A DNA stretch of 64,000 nt from Macquaria australasica (Eukaryota; Chordata; Actinopteri; Centrarchiformes; Percichthyidae). Positions within the stretch are counted from its first letter, which is position 1. Every line of letters starts with the position of its first letter. The position numbers were made by a program, and so were the translations under genes. The notes beneath the pieces are model-generated. The model had not been told where the DNA came from. It did no database searches and was given only the letters and a program-made list of their open reading frames with translations. The DNA lies in contig SEMN01000200.1 in NCBI GenBank assembly GCA_005408345.1, positions 372,001 through 436,000 of the forward strand, written 5' to 3'. Positions 1-14,946 of the stretch are shown piece by piece.

Positions 1-177
1 TTCTACCTACAAACAGCCTGTGCCAAGCAATGCATATAAAACTGAAATAAATGGCTACAGATGCATGAACTTGCCCTGAAAGAGGTTTGCTTACTCTGTG
101 ATCTCATTCTTAAATGAAACCAATTTGCCTAGAAATTGGTTCTAAGGCCTAATGCTGAACTCTGTACATCAGCTCCG

Positions 178-178
<1 letters not shown>

Positions 179-220
<42 letters not shown>
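179..220. repeat. (CA)21 microsatellite
   Basis: Forty-two uninterrupted bases of CA, preceded by the sequence GCTCCGC. Confidence 0.97.
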
Positions 221-223
<3 letters not shown>

Positions 224-1412
224 AGCTTTTACAAACGCACTTTCACAGTCACACTGCTTCCACCCCTTCCCTCGCTGCAAATCATGTTTGACTTTGAAGT
301 GCTAATTTTGGAAGTTTAGCCAATTTTTATTTGCTGCTTTGAAATGTATCCCCTAAGCTGCTGCACCAGCAATGAAATATACAGACCTTTACAATGAGGG
401 ATAAGTGACCAAAATGAGAAGCGCCTGGTTTTCTTCCTAACATTATATAACTGTGAATAATCCCCACATAGCATTTCCTCCTGTGCCATCACTGCCTCAA
501 TTTATATTCAAAAATATTATGCAGACTTTTTACTTTTTTGCTCATTCCTCTATCCCTACCTAAATCTTTGAGCTAATTCAAGATATCTGCAATACAATGC
601 TGCAGACAAAAACCCTAAAACTTTCACATTATTATTGTGTTTTATCGGTGTTTGTGAACAAAAACAACACAACTAAAATGAGGAGAGTAAATCATTAATC
701 TGAGTAGATGGTCTCACTTTGGAAATACTTTGGTACTATCTGGATTTTGCTAACAATATACCTGATGAGTGTCTAATAACATCATCAGTATATTTCTCTG
801 CAGGTGAAGTGTAGGCCTTCATTTATATACTGTAGTGATCCACTTCAGTAACGTCTAAACCCTGACAACAAACCAAGGCCCACATGGTCCTCGGTCAAAG
901 GCCTGTGGACCGGTGTGTTAACACATATAATTCAGATACAGCAGCTCTATGTATACATTGAAATGACATTAAAGTTATGTCTATTGAGTTTTGTCCCTCT
1001 GTTGCACAAAAAACTAACCCGAACACTGGAACAAAAGTCCATGGTAATATACGTAGCAGCCACAGTGATGGATGCAAGGATGACCTCAATCACAATCCTT
1101 CTTTAACGGCTTTCAGCGGGAGCTGGAGCATTATATAGTAAAATAAGTTGATCAGATTGGCTCCTCACCAAGCAGCCCAGCTAATAACATGGAAAGCAAA
1201 GAGCTTGAGGGAGAGAAGATTTGGAATGTGGGCCCCTCCACTTTCTAGCGCTGCTCTGCTTTAACACAGTCCTGGACTTGGCAATAAATTGCTTTGGTAA
1301 TCAGCTTTTTGAAATACTTATTTACTGCTTGTTTTGTGTTTATTGTAGTTCTCAGAATGAAATAGAAAATTGGATTTTATTACATGTGCAATTTTCTCCT
1401 CTCGTAAAGAAT

Positions 1413-1432
1413 AGAGAGAGAGAGAGAGAGAG
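1413..1432. repeat. (AG)n microsatellite
   Basis: Ten AG units followed by ACAGAAAG. Confidence 0.95.
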
Positions 1433-3014
1433 ACAGAAAGTGCATCACCTTGTTGTGTATGGGTGATCCAGAGAGGATGTATACTGTATATTATTTTTGA
1501 TTATCTCTCTGTTTTGATGCAGTCTCCTTACGCAGTCTCCTAAGGATACATACTATGGGACTGGGTGGAAACATTTCATGTATAATATGTCAAAAAAAAA
1601 AGCTGAGAGATCAGAAAGTCTGCACTGTGCTATCTGTATGTATGAGTGTGTGAATGAGTGACACAGAGTGACAAAGTAACTGCTCATCACTGTGCAACTG
1701 GAATATAAGATTCATTTATCCACAACTCTACTTCACAAATGCACAAACCATGTGCTCATGTTTGAAGAATCATAGGCCCAGTGCTTCTTTTCACAGTGCC
1801 ATCATTATGTACAATGAGGTACACTGAGATAATGTGATTTTACTGACCATGTACTATATAGTTAATGTAAAACTAACATAGTATAGAGGTGCCCTCACCC
1901 CAGTGATTATTTCAGTCTTTGTTGTCAGCATTCAGAGTCCTTTTGGTTTTCACTTTATCTTATTTAAGCTTTGTTAATGCGATGATAGAAAACACAGCAC
2001 TCTGAAATTCAACCAACCCCTGCATCACTCGCAATCCTCACAGTATTGGCACAAAAAATATGCAAAAACAAATGATTTACATTTTTACACCACCAACTGA
2101 AAGGTTGTAATCATAGAATAATCTAAATCAGAACCACTGTTATGAGCTCAAGTTTATATATATTTAGCGACTTGAAGCCTATCATGCTTCAAGTAGCGTG
2201 TAACTTCAGTGATTGTGCGTTGGGCTCTCAGCGCTGCCAAAATGTGGGTGACTTACACTCAATACTGTGCCTGAACGCATCCTATGTAGACACATTCGGA
2301 GGACTTAAGCTGCTCCTGCAGCTGCTCTAACGTACTGCTCACACTATCCCTCCTGTATAGACTCGGTCTCACAACCTGTAGATGTGTCACATCCTGACCT
2401 TCGAAAAAAGATCTATGAAATTCTCACAAACCAGTTATATTCACCCACAAAAGTACACGTTTTTGCACAAAAAACCATGATCACTTTTATTCCTTTTACT
2501 TTAGCCCATACACCCCAACATTTATCTAACATTTACACAAAATAAATAGACTGCACTTACTAAACTTTGTAAGGTTACTTTCAATTACTTCAGGGCTATC
2601 ATTTTTATTCTGTGACCCAGTCAATAGTATCAAGCCTTGGCGCTTGGATAATGTATCTGGTAACTAATAACTGTACTACGACCTTAAAGCATTAGAGGCA
2701 TTTGTATTTATAAGATCTCTCATATTAAACACTTTGAATTAAATGAGTAGTGATTTTATATAACTTTATAGTCTGACAGATTCCATTATAATCTAAAATT
2801 TTGTAGGGATACATGCCAGGGCATTTACTTTCCAGTCATGTTAGTACTTTTATTGCGAACATTTTATTAGTTTGGCTCTAACATTTGATACAGATGATCA
2901 TAATATTCAGCTGTACATGCTGTCTGCCTCAGTGCTACATTTTTGGCCCATTAATATTTAGTCAATACATGCTTCTTTCATTAGTCATTGTCTGTTATTG
3001 GTTTTCACTGATGA

Positions 3015-3090
3015 TCAACACTGGTTCATAGATGTTACGCAGACGACACCCAACTTTTTAAATCTATTTCACGTCATGCTTAAACTTTCA
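3015..3090 (+). mobile_element. Short decayed LINE reverse-transcriptase remnant
   Basis: The + strand reads HRCYADDTQLF (3024 onward), the catalytic YADD motif with the usual preceding Cys and following TQLF of fish L2/Rex-type LINEs. The frame stops soon after. No further RT motif could be placed with confidence. Confidence 0.7.
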
Positions 3091-3963
3091 CTGTTTACCC
3101 AACCAACAACAGATTCCAAATGTAATTATGAGTTCATTCATCTAAAAAATGCATACTGCCTAAAACTAAATACACCAAAATATGTGTAGTTATTAAGGTG
3201 CTTCAACACTGTGTCCTTGCAATCATAGCAATAAATGCTGTAATTGTGTGAGGAGAATTGTGTGAGGAGAATTGAAAGGTAATTTAATGTTGTACTTGGG
3301 AAGTTGAGACAGTTTCTTTTTGTCACTGACGTCAATTTATTTATAAATTCTCCATAAGTATGATTGTCTATTTCATGGCTTATGTTTACATGATCTACTG
3401 TTGAAACATATACACCATACTGATGATTTCAATGAACTCTGCTGTCACTTTACAGCAAATCTTAAAATCACCAGCCTGTATATACTCTGATCTGTTGTGT
3501 CTCCCTGTGTATCCGTGTGAGTGTGTGTGTGTGTTTGTGTGTAGCCCCTTGTCCCTTCCTTTGATACACTTTATCTACTGTAAATGTTTCTATTTTGTGA
3601 TACTGAAACTGATAGACCCCTGCAGCTTTTACACAACCTAATCAATCAGCTTGGTGTATGAAAGGTGAAAATATAGAAAAAAGTGTATACAGCCAACCAG
3701 AAATACTGTTGCTGAACCCGCTGTTGGCCCACTGCTCTACCACCAAGAAAATCCTACTACTCCAGATGGTTGCTCCACACCTGCTGTCAAATTTGCATTT
3801 AGTGTTTTTAGCTAATTTCAGTTACAATTTATTGGTTACCATCTCTTTTCCTTTCTGATTTTTTAAGAAAGACACATCTGAAATGACCCTTTCCAAAAAC
3901 CTACCTCTGTCACTGTCATTTAGTTTCACTTTATTCATTCGGCCTGACATTGTGTGCACGTAG

Positions 3964-3983
3964 GTTGGTTGGTTGGTTGGTTT
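3964..3983. repeat. (GGTT)n short tandem repeat
   Basis: Four to five GGTT units ending in TTGTTTC. Confidence 0.85.
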
Positions 3984-5560
3984 GTTTCTTGTTGGGGGCT
4001 ATCTTGTTTTATGTCCAAGCAGCGAGTGACGTATCAGTTCCACTTGTGTCATTTTCAGTCGATACGGAAGCTGCGGTAGCGTTTGATAGTACAGAAGTTA
4101 ACATTTTTCACACTGATCAAAGAAATATGATGATTTAGTTATGTCAAAATAGCACCTCTACATTGAGAGTTGCTATTTCTTATACCGCTGCATCACTCTT
4201 ATCTACACTTGTTGCCATTTTTCATGAATGCAGCTAGCTAGGTAGCTATGCAAATCCCACCCACAAAGCTCTGACTGGTCCATCGTTTCTCTAACATAAC
4301 ATTAAACATGTCAATGACATCTATATTGTGTTACGCGCTACACTTACATAAGTCAAAGCAGCATCACAGGCAAGAGAGAGCTGGCTTCCTAACATTTCTG
4401 GCAATAATAATAACTGCCCTTTACCCTGCTTCGATGAAGCAGTAGTAAAATACACAAAAGAGAGAACAGTAGTTCATATTCAGTACATTATGTCCAGCAT
4501 AACTTCCAAAGCTAGTCCTATTCATATTCAGCAATTATTCTGGTGGCAGATAGTTACAATGAAATCCAAATGAGATCTCTGTAGCACTGACATACTTTCT
4601 GCTAGCAGGTACAGGATGCCTCATATATGATTAATTAATTGCGGCAGCCTGCCATCTGTGTTTTAACTGATTAAATAGCTCACAAAGTGGGATGCACCTT
4701 TTGATGTGAACCTTTAGGGAACTGGCTCTGTCTTTGTATTTCTACCTTGATTAAGCACAATACTCCAGCACTTCCTCCAGCCCTCTATTTCAAAGTCTCT
4801 TTAATTTGGGAGGAAAGGACACAAAGGCATTTGGGGTGCTTTAAAATGTTGCCCATTTCCAGTAGTCAAGGGGCTGTCTCGCTCTTTCCCTCTTTGTGTT
4901 TTTTTATAAAGTGAATGTTTCACACAGGGCTGGGCCGGTGAGCAAGCATAGAGCTTTCAGATAAAAATTGATTCCAGTAAATTCTCACCTGAGATCCATC
5001 ACGGTGAAAGGCTTTAAAAGGTCACACATGTAATAAGTTCCTATGGTCTCAGTCCCTCCAATAATAGGCCTTTAGTCTGCCATGGACGGCTGGTATATAG
5101 AAATAATTGAGTAATCTGTGGACCATTCAATTCAATCGTGGGACTCAGTGACAGTGCAAGGCCTGCTTGGCTGCGAAGAGGTTGTTCTGGAGAGTCTTTC
5201 TGCTGGCAGGGAAACGGTTTGTCCCCTAAAGCCATGCACCTCCATCTTTGCAACGGCACAGTGGATCACTGACATTTTAGAGGCTCTTCCAGGCTTAAAT
5301 TGTATAGGATCGTGTCAGCATATCAACTCAGAAAGAGGGAAGAATATGACACAACAGAAATGTATACCTGGGAGCACTAATTAAATTAAAAGCTCTCCCA
5401 GTATCCTAAATTAGCTCCAACAGATAATGAAGTGCATCTGGTGTAAAGAGCAGCATTACTGAATGTTTTTGTATCTGAAGACATTTGAGGGGAAAAAAGT
5501 AAAAACAGTTTCAACTCTGTAGGGTTTTTTGTTTGTTTTTGCTAATACAAGACTTACTGA

Positions 5561-5580
5561 CTTAGCGACCATTCGCTAAG
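5561..5580. repeat. Short palindrome CTTAGCGA/TCGCTAAG
   Basis: Eight-bp perfect arms around CCAT. The surrounding 5550-6130 region has MITE-like composition but no confirmed inverted ends. Confidence 0.6.
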
Positions 5581-8500
5581 CCACACACGCGCTGCTGTTG
5601 CTACGCCTGTCAAGCTTTGCGTTCTCGCGTAGCACAAATGCAGTTTACAGTGGTAACGGTGGCAAATTTACCACTGCAAATTCATGGTCATTTTTGAAAC
5701 AATGGGTCCTTGATTCCAGACAGAGGTCGATAAAAGCAGGGTCCTCACTTCTAACCAGCAACCATTGTTTTTGCCAACTGACTATTGTAGCTAGTAGATT
5801 TTATCTTCTGAACGTGGATTTGTTTCAACGTAACCTGTAACGCCACAAACTAATGTATGAAATGCTACATTATTTGCAACTTTGCTTGGTTGGGTTACTA
5901 CTGTATGTAGTATGCTAGTTAGCCGAACATGCTTACGTTTAATCCATTCCTTTCACTTTAATTCTTGTATTTTGGGTTTTGGAAAGAAAAAAACAACAAC
6001 ACCACACTCCAAACTTTTTAAATATATTCCTTACTAGAATCAACATGTTGAGAAATGCAAAGCTTGCCAGGCCTGCTCTGCCTAGTTACGGTTGCTAAGC
6101 TATGATGGAAAATCAATGTTAGGGGGAGGGGTTTAGCAAACAGTCAATTGTGTGCTACCATGCAGTTGTCTAGTGAAAAGGCTGAAAGGCCTGCTTAAAC
6201 ATAAGAAGAAATCCTTATGAATTAAAAAAATAAGTAATTGACTATAAAGCAATGTCAGATCTCTCAGTTCACCCTGATACTGTCTGGCAGTTGAATAATC
6301 TTTTCATATTGCAATTCAATATGAGGCTTCTTACACTACGGCCTTTGAATGAACCACATCACTCATCATTTCATCTCTTCATCTGCCTTAGCACACTGCA
6401 GTCTCTTTCTCTCTATCTTTATACAGGATCTACGTATCTGTATCCTTTCAAATCTGAATGAAAAAGGGGACAAACCTTGTGTCTTGTGTTACATTGCCAA
6501 GTCCATTAAATGTGATGGGTGTCCTGTAATTAACGTCCTTCAGAAGGATAATTTGTTGACTACACGTAGTTGTCAATACAGCTATATTACCATGAAACTG
6601 ATGCCAGGCATTTCCATGCAAGTCACAGATGTCACAATAGTCTTTATGCATCATTTTATTTTCAGCAAAAAACAGTTCCCACCCATCAAAGAAGCGTTCC
6701 CCACACATACACATGCACACAACATGACAGATTTAGAAATATGACTTAAACCAGAACAGATGGCCCTTAAAAGTAAAACACAGTAATTCAATCTGGCTAA
6801 TGGGAGGAAAGCCACAAACTGCACCATTCTCATTTCTTTGACTGAGAAACTCAGCTGAATTGCTTCTCCAGCTTTGATGCTCAACCCCTCTATCATAGTG
6901 TGTTTCTGTGTTCCCCATGCATATTATAAGACATTTAAAAGGAAAACAGTGTATATTTACTAGACATGCCTCACCATGTGCACAGACAGGAGCTATTAGT
7001 GCCTAGACAGAGGGGGAAATGTATTGTAATTGATTGTTACAAAAGATTACCCTCTTCAAGAAGCATCAAGCTATTTCAGAACTGCATTTGACGCCTTAGA
7101 GCGCTGTGCAAAGAAGACTCTTTCAGTGCCGCACATTCACGCTGACATGCAGTTTGCAAAACAATTACCATGCGCTGTTGTTTGATCTTTGTCCCCACTT
7201 TGGTTCTTTATAAGTGCGAGTACAACTCACTTGCCAGCCACACAGGCAATCATGGCTTCTATTGAGGGATGTCAGTTATAGGCAAATGGAATGCATATTC
7301 CCTACACATGTCCAAACACTGCAATAAGCAGTTGCTTTCACCACTAAAGTGATGTAGTTACAATGATAATGAATTGCTGTTGGAAAGTTGTGGCTGCGTA
7401 TGTTCTTGCAGTTATTTAAATCTCACAATGAGTCTCCACAATGTTGGTGAATGGCATTGCAGTTTGAAATATTAAATCCTGAAAAATGTTCCAAAACATA
7501 CATTAGGTTTGGTTTGGAAAAGGATTCAAAAAAGCCAACTCAATCGACAACTGCAGGTCTTTTTCAGGGAGTCTGTGAGGTTGAGTGAACCATAAAGCCT
7601 TAGCCTTATGAAGACAAAACATTGCTGTGTCTGGAATTGATTTAATTTCACTCACTTTCTCTATGTTTATGAAAAAATCTCCAGTTACAGAGGGGCTGTA
7701 TTCCCTCATGAGGTTTGCCTAATTACCCAGTGAATCTGAATGTAGATTTCAACTTTACAAATAGATCAACTCTGCATTCTGTACAGAAATGATGACAGAC
7801 TAAATATGCGATTTGATGGGAAACACACCTATGTCGATTAAGGATAAGTAATGTGTGTAAAGGGGGGATGGGTATTGGACCTGGAATTCCCAACTAGCAG
7901 AAAATTGGTTTCTGTATGGCAACAATATAGCTTGGAAACTTCTAGTCAGTCTTTGGAGGAAATATATTAACCTGCTGGGCCATGGGCACAAACTTTCCAA
8001 CCTTATTGTTGACAGGTTTTATGAGCCTAATGCACTTTGTGATGTATAGCATAATAACCCAGTCTATGACTGTAGGGCCTTACTCTTAATATCGGCTGCC
8101 GAGTGGATCAGGCAAAATTATTGTAATGAGACAAAATTTCCATACAACAGCAAAATGAGTTCATTACTCTAAGTTATATTGGTGAAGTAACCAAAAGAAA
8201 TTGATGGTTTTATTAAGCTGAAATTGAATTTCAGCCATAAACAGAATTACGCAAACATGCAGACAGCAAAATGTAATAATAATTACATTAGTGTTATCAA
8301 AAAGGTTATCAGAATGGCCCCTGCTGCTTCTTATTCATCACTTTCAAACAGAGATACTGTTTTCAGCTCTAGGATAGCTATAATTTCATGGCCTTAGTTG
8401 ATTGACATTTGTAGAGTTGCCTGTCCAAACTGAACATAACCCTGTTCATAGCTGTAAAAATGCAGGTGGAAATGTAACACTTGCAACCGGTCAATTCCAG

Positions 8501-11500
8501 TCTTCTGTTTTAAGCTTAACAAGAGAGGCATGGCCCAACAGCATGTGGAGCACAGCACAGGGTAGCAGGAACCAGTATCTCACATGTCCTTTTCCTAGCA
8601 AATTGCTCTTGCTCTACCTGGGGGATCCCAAGGCTTTTCCAGGATAACTGGGAGATGTAGTCCCCCCAGCACATCCTGGATCTGTCCTTGGATCTCTCCA
8701 AACTTGATAATTTCCTGCACACATCCAAAGGAACATTTGGGATTATTTTATATTCAAAGCATTTAAGATGAATTTGTTGGGTTTGGAAAATAAAATAAAA
8801 TTGACCTTGGATAGAATGATTACAATGTTTTTACATACTACAGTATAGGTACACAACTTCAATTACAATCAAACAATTAATCTACTTTAGGTGGATCCTG
8901 AAGCTACAGTCCATATCTTATGTATCCATTAAACAAAGTATCAGCAGTCATTCCTCCCAAGGTTACCATCTCGTTCAGTAGCTGGCTGTACTCTCCAGCT
9001 GTCCACTGAGGACTGCTTCAGTGCATCCTCTACATCAACTGATTATGCTATCTATCAAGACCAGCTGTCACTGCCCATTTAAACCTTTGTCAAGTCCTCC
9101 ATGCAATGCAGCCTGCAGTAAACCAAGTAATTGCACTTTTGTAATCCAACACCTGAACATCACTTGCCCTGTATATTTCTAAAACAGATAAGCAAAATGG
9201 TGCATTTAAAGAGTAATATTTTGGGACTTGTGTTGCGTTGACGGAGGCATGGGGAGTAGTCTTGATGACAAAAACACTGGTATCGAAAAGAATATTTTTT
9301 CTTTTGTTGTAGTTACAGCAAGCTAATAGAAAGAAAAACAGATGCCAGCTGCTTTTTTCTTGTTGCCAAGGCACAAACAGGATGCTGGCAGCTACAAAGA
9401 TTCAATTATAAAAAGTACAGAAAATAATTAGAAAAAATAATAGCACTTGAAAAAAATTGCCCCTCCAGAAATTGCGCATAACAATAAATCCGTTAATTAG
9501 CTCATTAATATTCAATTGGGGTCAGTGGACTTAATGGAACCTTTTTCATGGGCCAAGGAAATGTTTAACACTCACTTTTCCTCTGCCTGTTCTCATTATC
9601 AACTATGCACAGGCAGGCCTTATCAGCCCTCCAGATGGTGAGGAACAATGCAGCACCATTATCGTCTTACAGCAGCGTGTGTGCCTTGTAACCGGTGTGT
9701 GCCTGGGACAGTGAAGTATAGATACTGAGGCATTTAGTGTAATTGATATGTGGTATATATCGTATTGTTTAGGCCTGTTTGTTTGCTCTGCTGGTATTCA
9801 AGGCGAGAGGAGAGGCGAAGATTGATTTTCACCGCAGCCATTCCCGCTCTCACCACAGGTCACAGATAACTTGTCAACGCAGGTTTTTGGGCTGGTGTAA
9901 AATGCATCAAGGCTAAACTCTCTTGGGCATAGTGGAGGATAGGGAGTTTCATCTCTGCAAACACAAGCCCTCTCATTGCTGTTACCTTGTGCATGAGACA
10001 GATGTTTTATTCAACAAGTACATGGGATGGAGAGATGTCCGAGCAAAAGCCTTTTTGCATCTCTGCTCTGTAAGGTTCCCAGTCTAAGTCATTTTTCTGC
10101 AAAAACAAACAAATGTAATTTACTGTATTGAAAATGAGTTTGAGGTTATTTTTCAACTGTAAAATGTCTCGCTCAGTATTTTGGTTCCAATGCTTTTAAA
10201 AACTAATTTAAGAGATCCTTATCAGAAATGTTTGTTACGTGTTTAAAAATGAATATCAGCCAATATGTTAATATATTGTATCAACCTCAAAAATCCAGAC
10301 TATAGTGAAGACTACTGTTTTAAGTCCACATGCTATATGACAGTGTAAGTATATGCAAGTCCTAATATACTGTCTTCGTGATTGCTCTTAAGTTTCTCTT
10401 AAGTTACATAAAAGCATTTCCTCCTTTAAAGCTGCCTTCATCAATTCATTTTATCAGTGCATCTTATAGCTAGTCAATCTGATGCTCCTTATTTCCTTAA
10501 GACACCCTGTCTGGTGGCACAGAGGATCTGTACACTTGCTAGGCCCCTGCCTCTGCTCTCTCTCTTTATAAGCTTCTCAAAGATTCAGATGACTTCAAGC
10601 TATTTTCACCAACATACGGCATCAGCCTATCATCAGAAAGCAGACCAAGAGAGAACCACTCATGCATACACAATTGGCCAGGAAATGACTGTGTCAAAGT
10701 CTATGGTAAAGCCAAGTTTAATTAATGTAGGTATGATGAAAGCTAAGTTGTCACTATGGGGCATTTCAAACCAATGACATTTACATTGCCTTTGTTGGGA
10801 TCCCTCCCAGAAATCAAGAAGGCCAAGTAATATGCTAGCAAGGATTTTACAGTTCTGTGATTTTCTGAGCAGAGTAAATAATACAATCTGCTAAGAAATC
10901 TTCATTCACTGACAGTCAAAGGGGAAACTGATGCCACTTGTTACAAATATTCAGTACATTTATTTTTTATCAGCGTTTTCCATAACACTGTGGATTAATG
11001 TGCCTCAATTCGGAAGATGAACCGTGACATCGTCATTTTCCATTAACGTGCTCCATCTCTTGTATCCATCATTGTATCTACAATAGTTAAATGTCAACCT
11101 TTTGAAAGCCAACATTTTCAGTCTCATCCAGGGTTATCCCCCATTTAAAAAAATAAGGCAAAACATGAAAGCACAGAGTTTGTTTTCGTCTCTGTTTGAA
11201 GCAAAGGCTGTGAATTTTCACAGAGATAAAGGCTGTTGCACTTGTTCTTAACATGTCAGTTTATTGACACTGTTCTCGCAGCAATAGGAGATTATTAGAA
11301 ATGATAGATTATCGCTTGAAAAAAGAACATTTTTGTATCAATTCAGCGGTGCAGGAAAATACAGGGATGGACTGAATGACTTAAAGGAGATTTTCCCACA
11401 TCTTCTTGTCAAACGAGTGAAACTAAAGACGGTACAAAATAAAATTGAATTCGCCTTGCTGAAACAATGTAGGTAGGAGGATTTAACAATGAAAGCATTT

Positions 11501-11762
11501 CTAAACAAATAACTGTCTTTCAGCTGTGAGAGCTAACAGAGCACAATGGCTTGGAATGAATGTGCTGAATCTGCTACGGCTATCCCACAAATAGAGGTGA
11601 TCCTAAATCATGTGCTTAAAGGTTGCAGCTTGAGAGCCCAGGTGTCATGGATAATTCCTACTCAGATATCTATAGCCCTTACTATCTCACCCCATTCTCT
11701 CTCCCCTAGCTTAACTTCACCTCTGTCATTCTGTCAAACAGGCAAGCTGCCATCCTATTGAT

Positions 11763-11773
11763 CCCCCCCCCCC
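11763..11773. repeat. Poly(C) run
   Basis: Eleven consecutive C bases followed by AAAA. Confidence 0.9.
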
Positions 11774-14700
11774 AAAATACACCCATCCCCCTCCTCAGGC
11801 CCAGGCGTAAGGGCAGTCACTAAACCTGTGGGCAAAGGGAAAGAGGACACTCCCCACTGAGTGCAATTGGGATTTCAGAAAGTTAAACACTTCTCAAGCA
11901 CAAAATTTCAGCCTGGGCAGCAGAGAGGGGATTCTGTCCTCAGGCCTCCTCACACTCACCTGATCAGAAGGTCAGTCCCATCAGCCATCGTCCGTCTTGC
12001 CCATCTTGCACTCTCGTTGCCTCTGAGTAGCTCTGGAAGGGCTCAGCTTTCTCATTTACTTCAAACACTGCTGTCAACAGTTTTCGCTGCTGTCCTTGAC
12101 TCTAAAGTGATTCCAGATTCATATTTTGAGTATGACACACTGCAGGGGGTGAAGGGTAAAAGTGCAAAAGGGATAAAAGGGGGATAGCAGATGAGGTCTG
12201 AGAGTTAACCAGGGAACTTCGGTGGACAACACAAAACCATAAATACACAGAATAAAACGATTCACAAAGACCATAAAGCAGTGAAATAGTGTACTCTTCT
12301 TACTACAGTTAGCTTTCTTGACATTGGTCAGGTTAAAACTCGCAAATTCCATTACAACCCAAGCGGAAATTTGCTCAAGGGCTCTGACCACACCAGTCAC
12401 CATATGGTGTATGCATTCAAAGCATATGACCACACCAAAAACCTCACAAAACCCAGACTTGAGGCTTCAAAGACACATCTAATCCAAACTAAATGATCTG
12501 AATTTGTTTTATTTTCACATATCTTCGCTGCACTTGTTTTAAAATCTACATCATTACATACAGCATTAATACACAGAGGGGGTTGTATGATTCGCTTATT
12601 GAATCTGATGTGTTGTAGATCAAATAATGCTGTCATATCAGCATGTATGTGCTAGTTGTTGTTTGTTGTGCCTAATCAGATACAAGCCAATTCAAGAAAG
12701 GGTTACTATACTGCATCCACACCTCATGTGTGTTCTGTACCTTTGTGTGGCAATTCTCATGTCAAATCTTTGTTTTTCCTTTCATACATGAACAAACATT
12801 TCAGTGGCACAAACATTTACATGTTCAGGTTTGTACAATAATTCCCAGCTTGTAAATGTAACCTTTAACAGGACACAGATGATACAGGACATAACAAAGG
12901 CAGCACAGGAAAAAAGGGAGTATCTTGGAAAGTAAGTACTTGAGTAAGTAGATCAAATGCTCCACCTTGTATCAAATATAAAATATATCAAATAAAAAAT
13001 AATATTTCTTTAGAAAAAATAACTTGAAATCATAAGGGGAATTTGAACGGACTACATTTAATTAATTATTCTATTAATAAATTCTAATACATGATATTGT
13101 ATAAGATTGACAGGAAATTAAATTTAAATTGTATTTAAGTTGTTTTTCCATTTCACAACAATGTACCACAATCTACTAATAATCTATCTTTAGATAGCTC
13201 TGTTTACAACTTCAGATAGTAGTCACAAATCTAAGTTTGATTTATTTTGTTCATATTGTTTCTTAATTGTGAAAATAATATCAGTGTAACAGAACTTGAA
13301 GTTGGATATGTACTAAAGATGTAGAACTAGGCTACTAGTAACAGAAGGTGCCTTACAGGTTACACAAACCTGAACAAAAGGTGATGCAGAGGACAGATGG
13401 CAGGAGAGAACACAGTAGCTATTCAATATTACAAGACCTCCATTATAGAGGATAAGACACTAAAGTACACAGGACAGAATACAGGACAGGGCATAAATTG
13501 GTCTAACCATCTACTGGCCAAGCCAGTGAAAAAGTCCAAATGTTTCCTCCTGTTCTTGGACTCAGAGGTTGTTCATAATATAACTGTTAAACAAATGAGA
13601 CCAGACAGGTCAACAGCAGGCTCCGTGGATGTATACACTAACTGACCATAGGTGGTGTGTTGGTCCCCACAAATACTCCTGAACCTTCCATTGGACTTCC
13701 TCTTTTTTTTGTTTTTTGTAGTTGACGGCCCCCATGTTACCCCACTGCCCTTTATCTATTCAGACCTGTGGGTCTCCTGTAACACAACCTGCAAGAGTGA
13801 AGGAGGGGTATTTAAGGCCGTATCGCCACCACAAAAAGAGCTGCATGTTAACAAGAACGAGACAAGCACATTACGTTCAAACAATGCAGCACTGCCTCCA
13901 ATCCTGTGCTCTCTTTCACTCACTACATCCCACCCCCTCGGGGTTAGCAGACCTTCCTTCATGTTCAAAGATTATCTGTTAATCCAAAATGTGCAGGAGC
14001 ATGAGACGGCAGGAAAGGGACCAATACTCTGGGGGGAGGGAGGGATGCATGGCTTTATTTGTTTGTTGGCTTTCATATTAATCCATTGGAACACAGTGCA
14101 TTTTCCCCCTCTTTTCTGGGCATGTGTAAATGTTTTAGAGCCATTAAATGGAAGATGGAATTTTCAATGGATAGCATGTAAAAGTATTAATTGTAAAGAC
14201 CATTATTTGGTGTCCATGAGGCTGAATCAGCTTAGCCACTCCATTCCCCCATTTGCATACAAAATGCTTTATTTTGGCAATCAATGAAAGTGCTCCACTG
14301 TATGTGTGGCTTATCACATGCTTGCAGGAAATGGATTCCTTAGCCATCTCGTTAAATTCTGTTGATGCAGAACAATTTGAAACATGGCACAGGCAGCAAT
14401 GACATTTAAAGATGCCTCGGCTTAATTATATTTTGCAAACATTTGGGCTGTTTGTCCTCGGGGATAAAGTGCCTCCACTACAAAGTTAACTTGTTAATAA
14501 TTCAAAATGAATCTCTCTTTTTGTTGAGCACCAATCATTATCTCCTATTAGTGCTGGTTAAGGGCATTCAAGGTGCCTGAAACACACAGGGGAGACATGC
14601 TGCTATTTAATACTTAAAATGAAGCACACACATGCAAGCACAATGAACTTTGTAAATTTCAGCAGAAAAATCCAACCACTAAACTGCCTGGAAAATGTTC

Positions 14701-14946
14701 AACCTTTAAAACAGAATAGAGATGCAGAAGTGCACAATAACAACTGAGTGAATACATGTTTTAAATAAATACATCTGTACAGTACACACATATACAAATG
14801 CAACAGGAAAAGGAGATGTTAGCAGAGCTTATGTAACTTGCCTGCCGTCATAGAGAGGGACAGTGAGACGCGACGAATAGCTCAATTGGGGATAACAGTG
14901 CACACTTTTGGACAGCCTCTGATTGAAGGCATTCGTTTAATGTATA

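Larger units (their letters stand above)
1..14938. other. Gene-free left flank, part 1
   Basis: No open frame here resembles a known protein and no splice-bounded exon was recognised, including LIM-domain exons of LMO1, the gene expected further left. It contains the repeats listed separately and several AT-rich, non-repetitive stretches (for example 7010-7240 and 9470-9760) that could be regulatory. Confidence 0.7.

Noticed and set aside
179..220. CRISPR-like regular repeat
   Set aside because: A simple CA microsatellite with no spacers. No array of spaced repeats exists anywhere in the window.
13652..14287. 211-codon open frame on the + strand, the longest outside known genes
   Set aside because: It begins with GTG, not ATG, has no recognisable domain, and has no splice or promoter context. 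It looks like chance in unique intergenic DNA.
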